The notes beneath the pieces were generated by a model that saw only the letters and a program-made list of their open reading frames with translations, searched no databases and was not told the DNA's origin. A stretch of DNA of 5,863 nucleotides from Treponema sp. (lineage in GTDB: Bacteria > Spirochaetota > Spirochaetia > Treponematales > Breznakiellaceae), in NCBI GenBank assembly GCA_031289935.1, contig JAITON010000192.1:1-5863 (forward strand), written 5' to 3'. The position numbers were made by a program, and so were the translations under genes. Below are positions 1-5,298 of this stretch, piece by piece (within the stretch, counting starts at the first letter, position 1; every line of letters begins with the position of its first letter).

Positions 1-162
1 GGCCCTTGGGCGGGACGCTCCCCCTTTACACCGGTCCAGGGCTGGGCCGCCGGGGATAGGGTGGAACTATCCGCCTCCGGGGAGCTTGACCTCATCATCT
101 CCCCCGGGGGCATGTTGAAGTTCACCCAGACCGCACAAATTTGGTTACCAAGGACTCTCTAA
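1..162 (+). CDS. 3' end of an unrecognised gene (5'-partial)
   Basis: Reading from base 1 there is an open frame of 53 codons ending in TAA at 160-162. The codons up to about base 123 strongly prefer G or C in third position, as the other genes here do, and the other two plus frames contain stops, so this is probably real coding sequence. The visible tail has a glycine-aspartate turn followed by alternating hydrophobic residues (GDRVELSASGELDLIIS), which suggests beta structure at the C-terminus. No motif lets me name a family. The last dozen codons lose the G/C third-position preference, which could mean a natural tail or a frame disruption near base 125. A new promoter lies 28 bases after the stop, so the next gene need not be cotranscribed. 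Confidence 0.55.
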   Translation, partial: GPWAGRSPFTPVQGWAAGDRVELSASGELDLIISPGGMLKFTQTAQIWLPRTL

Positions 163-189
163 GCAAACCCTGTAGGCAGCCCCCAGGGC

Positions 190-217
190 TTGACCAATGG
201 TGGTGTTGGGTTATACT
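190..217 (+). promoter_or_regulatory. sigma70-like promoter for the lipoprotein-DHH unit
   Basis: TTGACC at 190-195 (5 of 6 to the -35 consensus) and TATACT at 212-217 (5 of 6 to the -10 consensus) are separated by 16 bases. Transcription would begin near 224, only one or two bases before the ATG at 226, so the first gene may be translated from an almost leaderless mRNA. Assigned by eye. Confidence 0.55.
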
Positions 218-225
218 GATGAAAT

Positions 226-1401
226 ATGCTGATTCCTAAACCACCCCGGCTTATGAGCCTGGCAATCTGCTCCGCAGTAATCTGTCTGGTGGGCTGCGGC
301 CGGGAGGTTTTGCCTGTACCGTCTCCCACGGAGGAAGCGGTGGAAGGTTCCCCGGAACTGCCGGGGGCGGAGCGGCTCTTTGCCCTGCTCAGACCCGGCT
401 CCGGGCCCCTCTGGTTCGAATTTGGGGAGACGGGCCCGGTCCAGATAACTTCCCCGGATAAGGCGGCCCTGACGGATTTTGTCCCTTGGCCCTATGCCCG
501 GCACTTGGCGGGTATCACGGCTCTGGGGGACCGGCTTTTTCTGGCGGTGAACCGGGAGGGGTTCCTGGCTCTGGTCCCCGGCGGCGGGGGACTCCTCCTT
601 TACCGGGATCGAGCACCGGACTGGGAGCGATATACCGTAGCTTCGGTCCTGGGCTGGGGAGAGATCCCTGCGGCCCTGATCTATGGGGATGATTTCTTTG
701 TTCAAGCCGGGGGGGAGCCGCCTGAGCGCCGCTTCTGGTGTATGGATACGCTGGATTACCGGGTCGAGGCCCTGGAACTTCCTGCCCTGGCTCCTGCGTC
801 CGGCGCCGATGGCTGGGACATTGAGGCCCTCCGCTGGGGCCGGGACGGGTACTGGCACTACCGGGCGGTGCAACGAAACGGGGACCGGAGCGAAATCCGC
901 TATTTCAGGAGCCCCGGCCTGGATACGCCGGGGGAGCTTTCCTCCGCCGGGCTTTTCAGAGACGCCACAGAGCCCTATAATAATAGGGAGGATTGTCCGC
1001 CGCTCCTGGCGGAACTTCTGAACGCAGCGGCCCTTCCGGGTGGAAAGGGGCTCCTGGCGGCGCTGGTATCACCGGACTTCCCGGCCATGCGCTACTATAG
1101 TGCAGGCGATAACGCCGGGGATGAGCTTGAGGAGATCGCGGCCTTCTACCGTTCCGGGGATAATCTGGCGGGGACTCTGGCGGCGATCCTCTTTCCCAAT
1201 GGCCGGGGGCTTCTGGACCGGGGAGACGGTGCGGTGGGCTTTAGTCTGCCAGCTCTGAGCGAAGGTTTTGCCTATACCCGGCTGGCTTTCTCTGGCGATG
1301 TCCTTTTGGCGGCTTGGGAGGAACAGCAAGACTGGAACCTTGGAGCCGCAGGATTTATGATCATCACAATGGAGGAAAAAGATGCAAAAACAGGAAATTA
1401 G
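226..1401 (+). CDS. putative lipoprotein of unknown function, possible beta-propeller-like fold
   Basis: A 391-residue protein that I do not recognise. The N-terminus is a type II signal peptide: a short basic segment (K5, R8), a hydrophobic run over residues 9-21, and LVGC with the lipidated cysteine at 24. The V at -2 departs from the strict L-A/S-G/A-C lipobox but fits the looser spirochaete pattern. The mature protein is acidic, rich in glycine, proline and tryptophan, and consists of short hydrophobic stretches between Gly/Asp turns (for example DGYWHYRAV and SGDVLLAAW). That suggests an all-beta, possibly propeller-like domain exposed outside the membrane; this is inference. I chose ATG 226 because the in-frame ATG at 253 would remove both basic residues. 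No Shine-Dalgarno precedes either start. The 3' end overlaps the next gene by 20 bases, so the two are probably cotranscribed. Confidence 0.8.
   Translation: MLIPKPPRLMSLAICSAVICLVGCGREVLPVPSPTEEAVEGSPELPGAERLFALLRPGSGPLWFEFGETGPVQITSPDKAALTDFVPWPYARHLAGITALGDRLFLAVNREGFLALVPGGGGLLLYRDRAPDWERYTVASVLGWGEIPAALIYGDDFFVQAGGEPPERRFWCMDTLDYRVEALELPALAPASGADGWDIEALRWGRDGYWHYRAVQRNGDRSEIRYFRSPGLDTPGELSSAGLFRDATEPYNNREDCPPLLAELLNAAALPGGKGLLAALVSPDFPAMRYYSAGDNAGDELEEIAAFYRSGDNLAGTLAAILFPNGRGLLDRGDGAVGFSLPALSEGFAYTRLAFSGDVLLAAWEEQQDWNLGAAGFMIITMEEKDAKTGN
1371..1375 (+). promoter_or_regulatory. Shine-Dalgarno of the DHH gene, inside the upstream gene
   Basis: GGAGG at 1371-1375 lies six bases before ATG 1382 and within the last codons of the lipoprotein gene. 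It fixes the DHH start and makes translational coupling across the 20-base overlap likely. Confidence 0.75.
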
Positions 1402-2524
1402 GACCATTGCGGAGAAAAAACGCATCGCCGGGGCCATCATCGACGAAATGATAGGGCGGGAGTATTTCCTCCTCCTGGGCCACGAGAACCCCGATACGGA
1501 CTGTATCGCCTCGCTGGCTTCCTTCGGCCTGCTCCTCCGCAAACTGGACAAGCAGGCGGTCATCTACTTGGCAGGACCGGTGCAGGAACAGTTCAACTAT
1601 CTTCTGGCAATCTGTAGGTACAACGGTATCGTTACGGTCTATGGCGACGGAACAGTCCCAGGGGAGATCGACACGCTGGTTATTCTGGACACCCCCAAGC
1701 CGGAGATGATCGCCGCCAATACCGCAGTCCGGGCCCTCCTAGCCGACCCGTCTATCCGCAAGATTGAAGTGGACCATCACCTTGAAGGGGATGCCGTGTA
1801 TACGGGGGACCGGAACTGTTCCCTGGTTTCCGAGGCATCCAGTACCTGCGAGCATATCGGATATATCTGCTACAAGATGTCCCGGCGGCCCGATCTGGGG
1901 AAGATTGACTTTTTCTCCCGGAATGTTGCCCTCGCGATCCTGACGGGGATCGTAGGGGACTCCGGCATGGGTAAGTACCTCAAGAGCGATCGGGAGCGGC
2001 GTTACTACCAGATATTCAGCACCATGTTCGACCAGCTCCTGGTCGAAAAGACCTACAAGAATAGCGGAAATCTGGCCTCTATATCGGCGGTTTTTGACGT
2101 GCTCAAGCGCTTTTCGGTGCAAGAGCGAGCCTGCTTCGACCGGATCTGCGGACAGAGATGGGGGGGCAAAAACCTCCTCGCGGTTAGCCTGGACCGGAAC
2201 GAATCGGCGGATATCCAAAGAATCTACGGGGAGGATCTTCTGGTCAATATTTCCCGGACCGTCGCCGATACCCTGGCCGAAGAATCGGGTAAGCTGGGCA
2301 TAGTGGCCTACTACAACCACAGTTCCACGCCAGGCTTTGTCCAGTTCCGTCTACGGCGCAGTTCCGGCTACAGTGGGCTGGACCTCAGACAGGTAATCGG
2401 GGATTTGGGGATCAGTAACGGGGGCGGCCATCCGGGGGCAGTGGCTTTCAGGCTGCCGGAAGCTGAAGTTGCGGATATCCGCAAGATCACCGGGGAATTT
2501 GCCCGGAAGATCGAATCACTATAG
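1382..2524 (+). CDS. DHH/DHHA1-family phosphoesterase (NrnA-like)
   Basis: A 380-residue cytoplasmic phosphoesterase; the family uses divalent metal, usually Mn2+. All DHH-domain motifs are visible: HENPDTD (H34, D38, D40), ILDTP with D103, the signature D131-H132-H133, and GIVGDSG with D193. The C-terminal DHHA1 domain carries the GGGHPGA substrate-binding motif (347-353, H350). This architecture is that of NrnA-type enzymes, which degrade short oligoribonucleotides and dephosphorylate pAp; related members hydrolyse cyclic-dinucleotide products. The protein is longer than typical NrnA (about 310-340 residues), with roughly 28 extra residues before the first strand. Its first motif, GHENPDTD, resembles that of family II pyrophosphatases, but the DHHA1 ending argues against pyrophosphatase. 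It is the second gene of the unit and converges on the minus-strand gene 11 bases away. The exact substrate is not readable from sequence. Confidence 0.9.
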   Translation: MQKQEIRTIAEKKRIAGAIIDEMIGREYFLLLGHENPDTDCIASLASFGLLLRKLDKQAVIYLAGPVQEQFNYLLAICRYNGIVTVYGDGTVPGEIDTLVILDTPKPEMIAANTAVRALLADPSIRKIEVDHHLEGDAVYTGDRNCSLVSEASSTCEHIGYICYKMSRRPDLGKIDFFSRNVALAILTGIVGDSGMGKYLKSDRERRYYQIFSTMFDQLLVEKTYKNSGNLASISAVFDVLKRFSVQERACFDRICGQRWGGKNLLAVSLDRNESADIQRIYGEDLLVNISRTVADTLAEESGKLGIVAYYNHSSTPGFVQFRLRRSSGYSGLDLRQVIGDLGISNGGGHPGAVAFRLPEAEVADIRKITGEFARKIESL

Positions 2525-2535
2525 AACCTGGCGTT

Positions 2536-3117
2536 TTAGCCTCTGAACAGGCTCTGGGCCTGCTCCCGAACCTGGTCTACTATAGCCTGGTAGTTGGCCT
2601 TGAGGGCGTCTATGTTCTGGTTGTAGAAGGCCGTAAACTCCGGGTCCTGGAAGGGGTCGAGTTTGACCTGTCTGCCGAGGCGGCGGGCCAGTTCCTCCTC
2701 CTTCTGCCTGAGTTTGGGCGCGTACTGCTGCTTGATGGCCTCATCGTACTGATCTATCTCAGCAAGATACTGGGCGATAATCTGATTAAACTGTTTTACC
2801 AGGCCCGTAAAACGCTGATCCGCGATGAGGGTCTGGAGCCCCCGGCCCAGGGTCTCGATCCGGGGAGCGTCCTCCTTGAGGGCCGGGAGGCCGAGTTGGG
2901 CAATGAGCATATCGAAGCAGCCCTGCCTAAACGCGGCGAGCTCCTCCCTGGGGCAGACCTTGAGGCCCTCCTCCAGGGGCTTTCCCCCGGCCAGATACTC
3001 GTTAGCCAGACGCTTCCCCCGCTGCTTGGCCTCGTACTGGCCGATACCCGTTTTATCGCTCTTGACCGAACCGGTCCGTTCCAGGGCAACTTCCAACGCA
3101 CTTTTGATTACCGCCAT
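2536..3117 (-). CDS. conserved-looking helical protein of unknown function (193 aa)
   Basis: I place the start at ATG 3117-3115 because GGAGG lies six bases upstream (3128-3124); an ATG 48 bases further upstream has no such site and overlaps the likely promoter. The product is 193 residues, soluble, rich in Gln, Glu, Lys and Ala, and predicted almost wholly helical, with no signal peptide or membrane segment. It opens MAVIKSALEVALERTGSVKSDK. A strongly amphipathic stretch from about residue 100 to the end contains the segment YAPKLRQKEEELARRLGR, then a DPFQDPEF turn and a final helix. Coiled-coil or helical-bundle structure is likely. I recall very similar short proteins in treponemes, all uncharacterised, but cannot verify that here. 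It has its own promoter and lies downstream of cysK on the same strand. No function is assigned. Confidence 0.8.
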   Translation of the reverse strand: MAVIKSALEVALERTGSVKSDKTGIGQYEAKQRGKRLANEYLAGGKPLEEGLKVCPREELAAFRQGCFDMLIAQLGLPALKEDAPRIETLGRGLQTLIADQRFTGLVKQFNQIIAQYLAEIDQYDEAIKQQYAPKLRQKEEELARRLGRQVKLDPFQDPEFTAFYNQNIDALKANYQAIVDQVREQAQSLFRG

Positions 3118-3123
3118 GTGATG

Positions 3124-3128
3124 CCTCC
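3124..3128 (-). promoter_or_regulatory. Shine-Dalgarno deciding the start of the 193-aa gene
   Basis: The minus strand reads GGAGG at 3128-3124, six bases before ATG 3117. This is why the shorter start is preferred over the upstream in-frame ATG at 3165. Confidence 0.7.
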
Positions 3129-3136
3129 AAGCAATT

Positions 3137-3165
3137 ATTTTACCCGAAACAATCACAAAACGCAA
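3137..3165 (-). promoter_or_regulatory. candidate promoter of the 193-aa gene
   Basis: On the minus strand TTGCGT (3165-3160) and TAAAAT (3142-3137) are 17 bases apart. The -10 is 5 of 6 to consensus and the -35 only 3 of 6. Transcription would start near 3130, giving a leader of about 13 bases that just includes the GGAGG. Confidence 0.35.
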
Positions 3166-3178
3166 TGCTAGGAAAGCA

Positions 3179-3220
3179 AGGGAGCGCGCTGGTTATCGTC
3201 AAGTTAATCGGCGCCTCCCT
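3179..3220 (-). terminator. weak candidate terminator after cysK
   Basis: AGGGAG-CGC (3179-3187) pairs with GCG-C-CTCCCT (3211-3220), nine base pairs with one bulged C and a 23-base loop. On the minus strand the stem is followed by TTGCTTTCCT, which is T-rich but not a clean T run. It would separate cysK from the 193-aa gene. The long loop makes it doubtful. Confidence 0.3.
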
Positions 3221-3242
3221 AGAACTGCGGGGACTTGCCGGG

Positions 3243-4160
3243 CTAATCTTCCCAGAGCCAGGTGGAGAAGTAACGTTCCCCAGAATCGGGGAGAATGGCC
3301 ACAATGGTCTTGCCCTTGCTATCCGGGCGCCTGGCCACGGTCAGGGCCGCTTCCAGGACCGCGCCGCTGGAGATGCCCACCAGAATACCTTCCTGTTTTG
3401 CCAGGGCCCGGGCGGTGTTCCCGGCCTTGATTTCATCGGTCTGGTAGATCTCGTCCACAACCTCCGGGTTGTAGACCCTGGGCTGGAATCCCGCGCCGAT
3501 ACCCTGAATCTTGTGGGGCCCCGCCTGGCCGCCCGAAAGGACCGGCGAGGAGGCGGGCTCCACCGCGATGACCTTGACCGAGGACTTCTTAGCCTTGAGG
3601 TACTTCCCCGCGCCGGAGATGGTACCGCCGGTGCCCACGCCGCTAATCAGAATATCAACTTTGCCTTCGGTGTCCGCCCAGATTTCCGGACCTGTGGTCT
3701 TTTCGTGGATCGCCGGGTTGGCGGGATTGTCGAACTGCTGGGGAATAAATGAATTGGGGATCGAAGCCGCCAATTCCTCAGCCCGGGCGATGGCCCCCTT
3801 CATACCCTTGGTCCCATCGGTAAGCTCCAGCTCCGCCCCCAGGGCCTTGAGGAGCTTCCGCCGCTCAATACTCATGGTCTCGGGCATGGTCAGGATGATC
3901 CGGTAACCCTTGACCGCCGACACAAAGGCCAGACCGATGCCGGTATTACCGCTCGTGGGCTCGATGAGCACCGTCCCCGGCTTGATCTTGCCCTCCCGCT
4001 CCCCAGCCTCAATCATGGCCAGGGCAATACGGTCCTTCACGCTGGAAAGGGGGTTAAAATATTCCAGCTTCACATAAACCAGGGCCTCGCTCTGGTTAAG
4101 TTTGTTGATTCGCACGATCGGGGTTTTACCGATCAGATCCGTAATTTTTTCCGCACGCAT
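3243..4160 (-). CDS. cysK: cysteine synthase A (O-acetylserine sulfhydrylase)
   Basis: A 305-residue cytoplasmic, pyridoxal-phosphate-dependent enzyme that makes L-cysteine from O-acetylserine and sulfide, the last step of cysteine synthesis. Length and motifs fit the CysK family throughout: GKTPIVRI near the N-terminus, the PLP Schiff-base lysine K42 in SSVKDR, the substrate loop TSGNTG (69-74), QQFDNPANP (141-149), the phosphate-binding loop GTGGT (176-180), and S265 in GISSGA, the serine that contacts the pyridine nitrogen. The ending SGERYFSTWLWED is typical of CysK. CysM or cystathionine beta-synthase is less likely given QFDNPANP and the absence of an extra C-terminal domain. The start is fixed by AAGGAG six bases upstream. 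It is divergent from a pyridoxal-kinase-like gene, the likely source of its cofactor. Confidence 0.95.
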   Translation of the reverse strand: MRAEKITDLIGKTPIVRINKLNQSEALVYVKLEYFNPLSSVKDRIALAMIEAGEREGKIKPGTVLIEPTSGNTGIGLAFVSAVKGYRIILTMPETMSIERRKLLKALGAELELTDGTKGMKGAIARAEELAASIPNSFIPQQFDNPANPAIHEKTTGPEIWADTEGKVDILISGVGTGGTISGAGKYLKAKKSSVKVIAVEPASSPVLSGGQAGPHKIQGIGAGFQPRVYNPEVVDEIYQTDEIKAGNTARALAKQEGILVGISSGAVLEAALTVARRPDSKGKTIVAILPDSGERYFSTWLWED

Positions 4161-4166
4161 ACTTGA

Positions 4167-4172
4167 CTCCTT
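4167..4172 (-). promoter_or_regulatory. Shine-Dalgarno of cysK
   Basis: AAGGAG on the minus strand (4172-4167) lies six bases before ATG 4160. Confidence 0.8.
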
Positions 4173-4209
4173 ACGATATTATATCCTATGATCTTCACGG
4201 GATTTATAT

Positions 4210-4238
4210 ACTATAAAAGGAAAGGCTTAAGTTGTCAA
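4210..4238 (-). promoter_or_regulatory. strong sigma70-like promoter of cysK
   Basis: The minus strand has a perfect TTGACA (4238-4233), a 17-base spacer, and TATAGT (4215-4210, 5 of 6). Transcription would start near 4203, giving a leader of about 42 bases, too short for a known riboswitch or T-box. A second TATAAT at 4183-4178 lies too close to the ribosome-binding site and lacks a -35. Confidence 0.7.
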
Positions 4239-4247
4239 GCTCTTTTG

Positions 4248-4256
4248 TGGTATAAA
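4248..4256 (+). promoter_or_regulatory. extended -10 promoter of the kinase gene
   Basis: TGGTATAAA at 4248-4256 is an extended -10 element (TGn plus TATAAA). The best -35 position (TTAAGT, 4227-4232, 18-base spacing) is poor, as often tolerated with an extended -10. Transcription would start near 4263, giving a leader of about 31 bases. Confidence 0.5.
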
Positions 4257-4281
4257 TCGAAATCCTGAAATCTTTTTTGAT

Positions 4282-4287
4282 AAGGGG
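4282..4287 (+). promoter_or_regulatory. Shine-Dalgarno of the kinase gene
   Basis: AAGGGG at 4282-4287 lies six bases before ATG 4294 and supports that start. Confidence 0.65.
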
Positions 4288-4293
4288 CAGATA

Positions 4294-5148
4294 ATGATTA
4301 AGGTTGCGACAATTGCGGGTTCCGACGCTTCCGGCGGGGCGGGCCTGGAGGCGGACCTAAAAACCTTTGAGGAATACGGGCTTTACGGAATGGCCGCAGT
4401 AACGGTGATAGCCGCCATGGACCCGGACCATAACTGGGGCCACTTGGTCTATCCCCTGGCTGAGGACGCGCTGGAGGCCCAGCTCAAGACCATTTTCCAG
4501 GGTATAGGTGCGGCAGCGGCCAAATCGGGCATGCTCGGCAGCTTTTACGCCGTGGAACTCACCCGGAAATACATCAGCAAGTACGGGGTCGCCAAGTATG
4601 TGCTCGACCCGGTGATGGTCTGCAAAGGAGCCAACGAGGCTCTGAACCCGGAGCTCAACGCCGCAGTGGCCGAAAAGCTGCTGCCCCTGGCGGAAGTGGC
4701 CACCCCCAACCTCTTCGAGGCCGCCCAACTGGCCGGGACCGGGGAAATCACTACTATAGAAAGGATGAAAGAGGCCGCCCGGATCATCGCGGGGAAGGGC
4801 GCACGGCAGGTGTTCATCAAAGGGGGCTCCAAGCTGCCGGGACAGACCAAGGCCCTGGACCTCTTCTACGATGGTTCCCGTTTCGAGCTCCTTGAGGCCG
4901 AGCTGGTTAAGACCGGCTGGACCCACGGGGCGGGTTGCACCACTGCGGCGGCCCTTACCGCAGGGCTTGCCCGGGGGCTTTCCGCCTACGATGCCGTGGT
5001 TCTGGCGAAGCAATTTATCACCGCCAGCCTCAAGGGGAGTTTTGCCCTGAACCAATGGGTGGGCCCCGGCAACCCAAGCGGCTGGCGGAAGGACCGGCTC
5101 TTCGGCGAGGGGCCCGGGAAAGTTCCTGAATCAACAACCTCGCCTTGA
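4294..5148 (+). CDS. pdxK: pyridoxal/pyridoxine kinase of the ThiD fold (PdxK type)
   Basis: A 284-residue ribokinase-fold kinase. Motifs shared by ThiD and its relatives are clear: IAGSDASGGAGLEADLKTF (7-25), KSGML (77-81), LDPVMV (104-109), ATPNLFEA (136-143), KGG (176-178) and the anion-hole/catalytic segment THGAGCT (210-216). Several details match the Bacillus/Staphylococcus pyridoxal kinases rather than true HMP(-P) kinases, as I remember those sequences: AAMDPDHNWGH (40-50), VMVCKGANE (107-115), LNQWVGP near the C-terminus, and cysteines at 110 and 215 corresponding to the active-site pair described for the staphylococcal enzyme. The reaction would be ATP-dependent 5'-phosphorylation of B6 vitamers to give PLP. 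HMP kinase activity may coexist, and an automatic annotation would probably say thiD. The last 14 residues or so, rich in Gly, Pro and Ser, look like an added tail. It is divergent from cysK. Confidence 0.82.
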   Translation: MIKVATIAGSDASGGAGLEADLKTFEEYGLYGMAAVTVIAAMDPDHNWGHLVYPLAEDALEAQLKTIFQGIGAAAAKSGMLGSFYAVELTRKYISKYGVAKYVLDPVMVCKGANEALNPELNAAVAEKLLPLAEVATPNLFEAAQLAGTGEITTIERMKEAARIIAGKGARQVFIKGGSKLPGQTKALDLFYDGSRFELLEAELVKTGWTHGAGCTTAAALTAGLARGLSAYDAVVLAKQFITASLKGSFALNQWVGPGNPSGWRKDRLFGEGPGKVPESTTSP

Positions 5149-5166
5149 AGGACGAGGTATGTTGTT
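5133..5166 (+). terminator. candidate terminator overlapping the pdxK stop codon
   Basis: CCTCG (5138-5142) pairs with CGAGG (5153-5157), extended inward by CCT/AGG around a loop that is the TGA stop codon itself (5146-5148). An outer AACAA/TTGTT stem (5133-5137 with 5162-5166) forms after a small bulge. The following CTCTTAA is only mildly T-rich, so efficiency is uncertain. Confidence 0.35.
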
Positions 5167-5183
5167 CTCTTAAGGTGTTGGAC

Positions 5184-5240
5184 TCGTGTTTAATACCCTA
5201 AGAACGCCCTAAAGGGCGGGGTAGTAATCCCTCGCCACGA
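5184..5240. other. structured intergenic element with alternative hairpins
   Basis: Besides CGCCC/GGGCG (5205-5218), GGCGGGG (5215-5221) can pair with CCTCGCC (5230-5236, one G-T) around an 8-base loop. The two share 5215-5218 and exclude each other. An outer TCGTG/CACGA pair (5184-5188, 5236-5240) could close the region but shares base 5236 with the second hairpin. The arrangement of a GC-rich hairpin followed by GGGGTAGT recalls the right ends of IS200/IS605-type elements. No transposase or tnpB gene is in the window. The rest of 5149-5298 holds nothing else I can name. Confidence 0.3.
5205..5218 (-). terminator. candidate terminator of the LRR gene
   Basis: CGCCC (5205-5209), loop TAAA, GGGCG (5214-5218) is a perfect five-pair stem. 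On the minus strand it is followed by TTCTT, so it could end transcription of the LRR gene about 80 bases after its stop codon. On the plus strand no T run follows. Confidence 0.35.
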
Positions 5241-5298
5241 ATAGAAGCCATCCAGAGTTTCCCATGGTCTTGCCCCGTATAGTCTCATAGCTTTCTAC

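Larger units (their letters stand above)
4201..4258. repeat. inverted repeat spanning the divergent promoters
   Basis: GATTTATA (4201-4208) and TATAAATC (4251-4258) are perfect 8-base inverted copies with a 42-base gap. The left arm lies at the presumed cysK start point and the right arm covers the kinase -10. Shorter inner arms (AAAAG at 4215-4219 and CTTTT at 4242-4246) fall near the same axis, as does the palindrome CTTAAG (4226-4231). It could be an operator, or just the AT-rich symmetry of two opposed promoters. Confidence 0.3.

Noticed and set aside
178..190. Hairpin AGCCC-CCA-GGGCT as a terminator of the upstream gene
   Set aside because: Only five pairs with a three-base loop and no T run after it; it also abuts the -35 of the next promoter.
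211..873. Minus-strand open frame of 220 codons opposite the lipoprotein gene
   Set aside because: It is a shadow of the GC-rich plus-strand gene, which has a signal peptide, a promoter and coupling to the DHH gene. Its own protein is Arg/Pro/Gln-rich with no recognisable features.
2538..2553. AGCCT-CTGAAC-AGGCT hairpin between the convergent genes
   Set aside because: The TTTT precedes it on the plus strand and becomes AAAA after it on the minus strand, so it is not a terminator in either direction.
3118..3165. Longer N-terminus for the 193-aa protein, starting at ATG 3165
   Set aside because: It lacks a Shine-Dalgarno, overlaps the likely promoter, and the ATG at 3117 has GGAGG at ideal spacing.
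3165..3752. Plus-strand open frame of 195 codons opposite cysK
   Set aside because: Complementary to a certain cysK gene. The product is low-complexity Gly/Arg/Asp-rich and has no ribosome-binding site.
4160..4293. TPP riboswitch, T-box or other leader RNA between cysK and the kinase
   Set aside because: The predicted leaders are about 42 and 31 bases and AT-rich, far too short for those elements.
4357..5055. Minus-strand open frame of 232 codons opposite pdxK
   Set aside because: Shadow of the kinase gene, with no motif and no ribosome-binding site.
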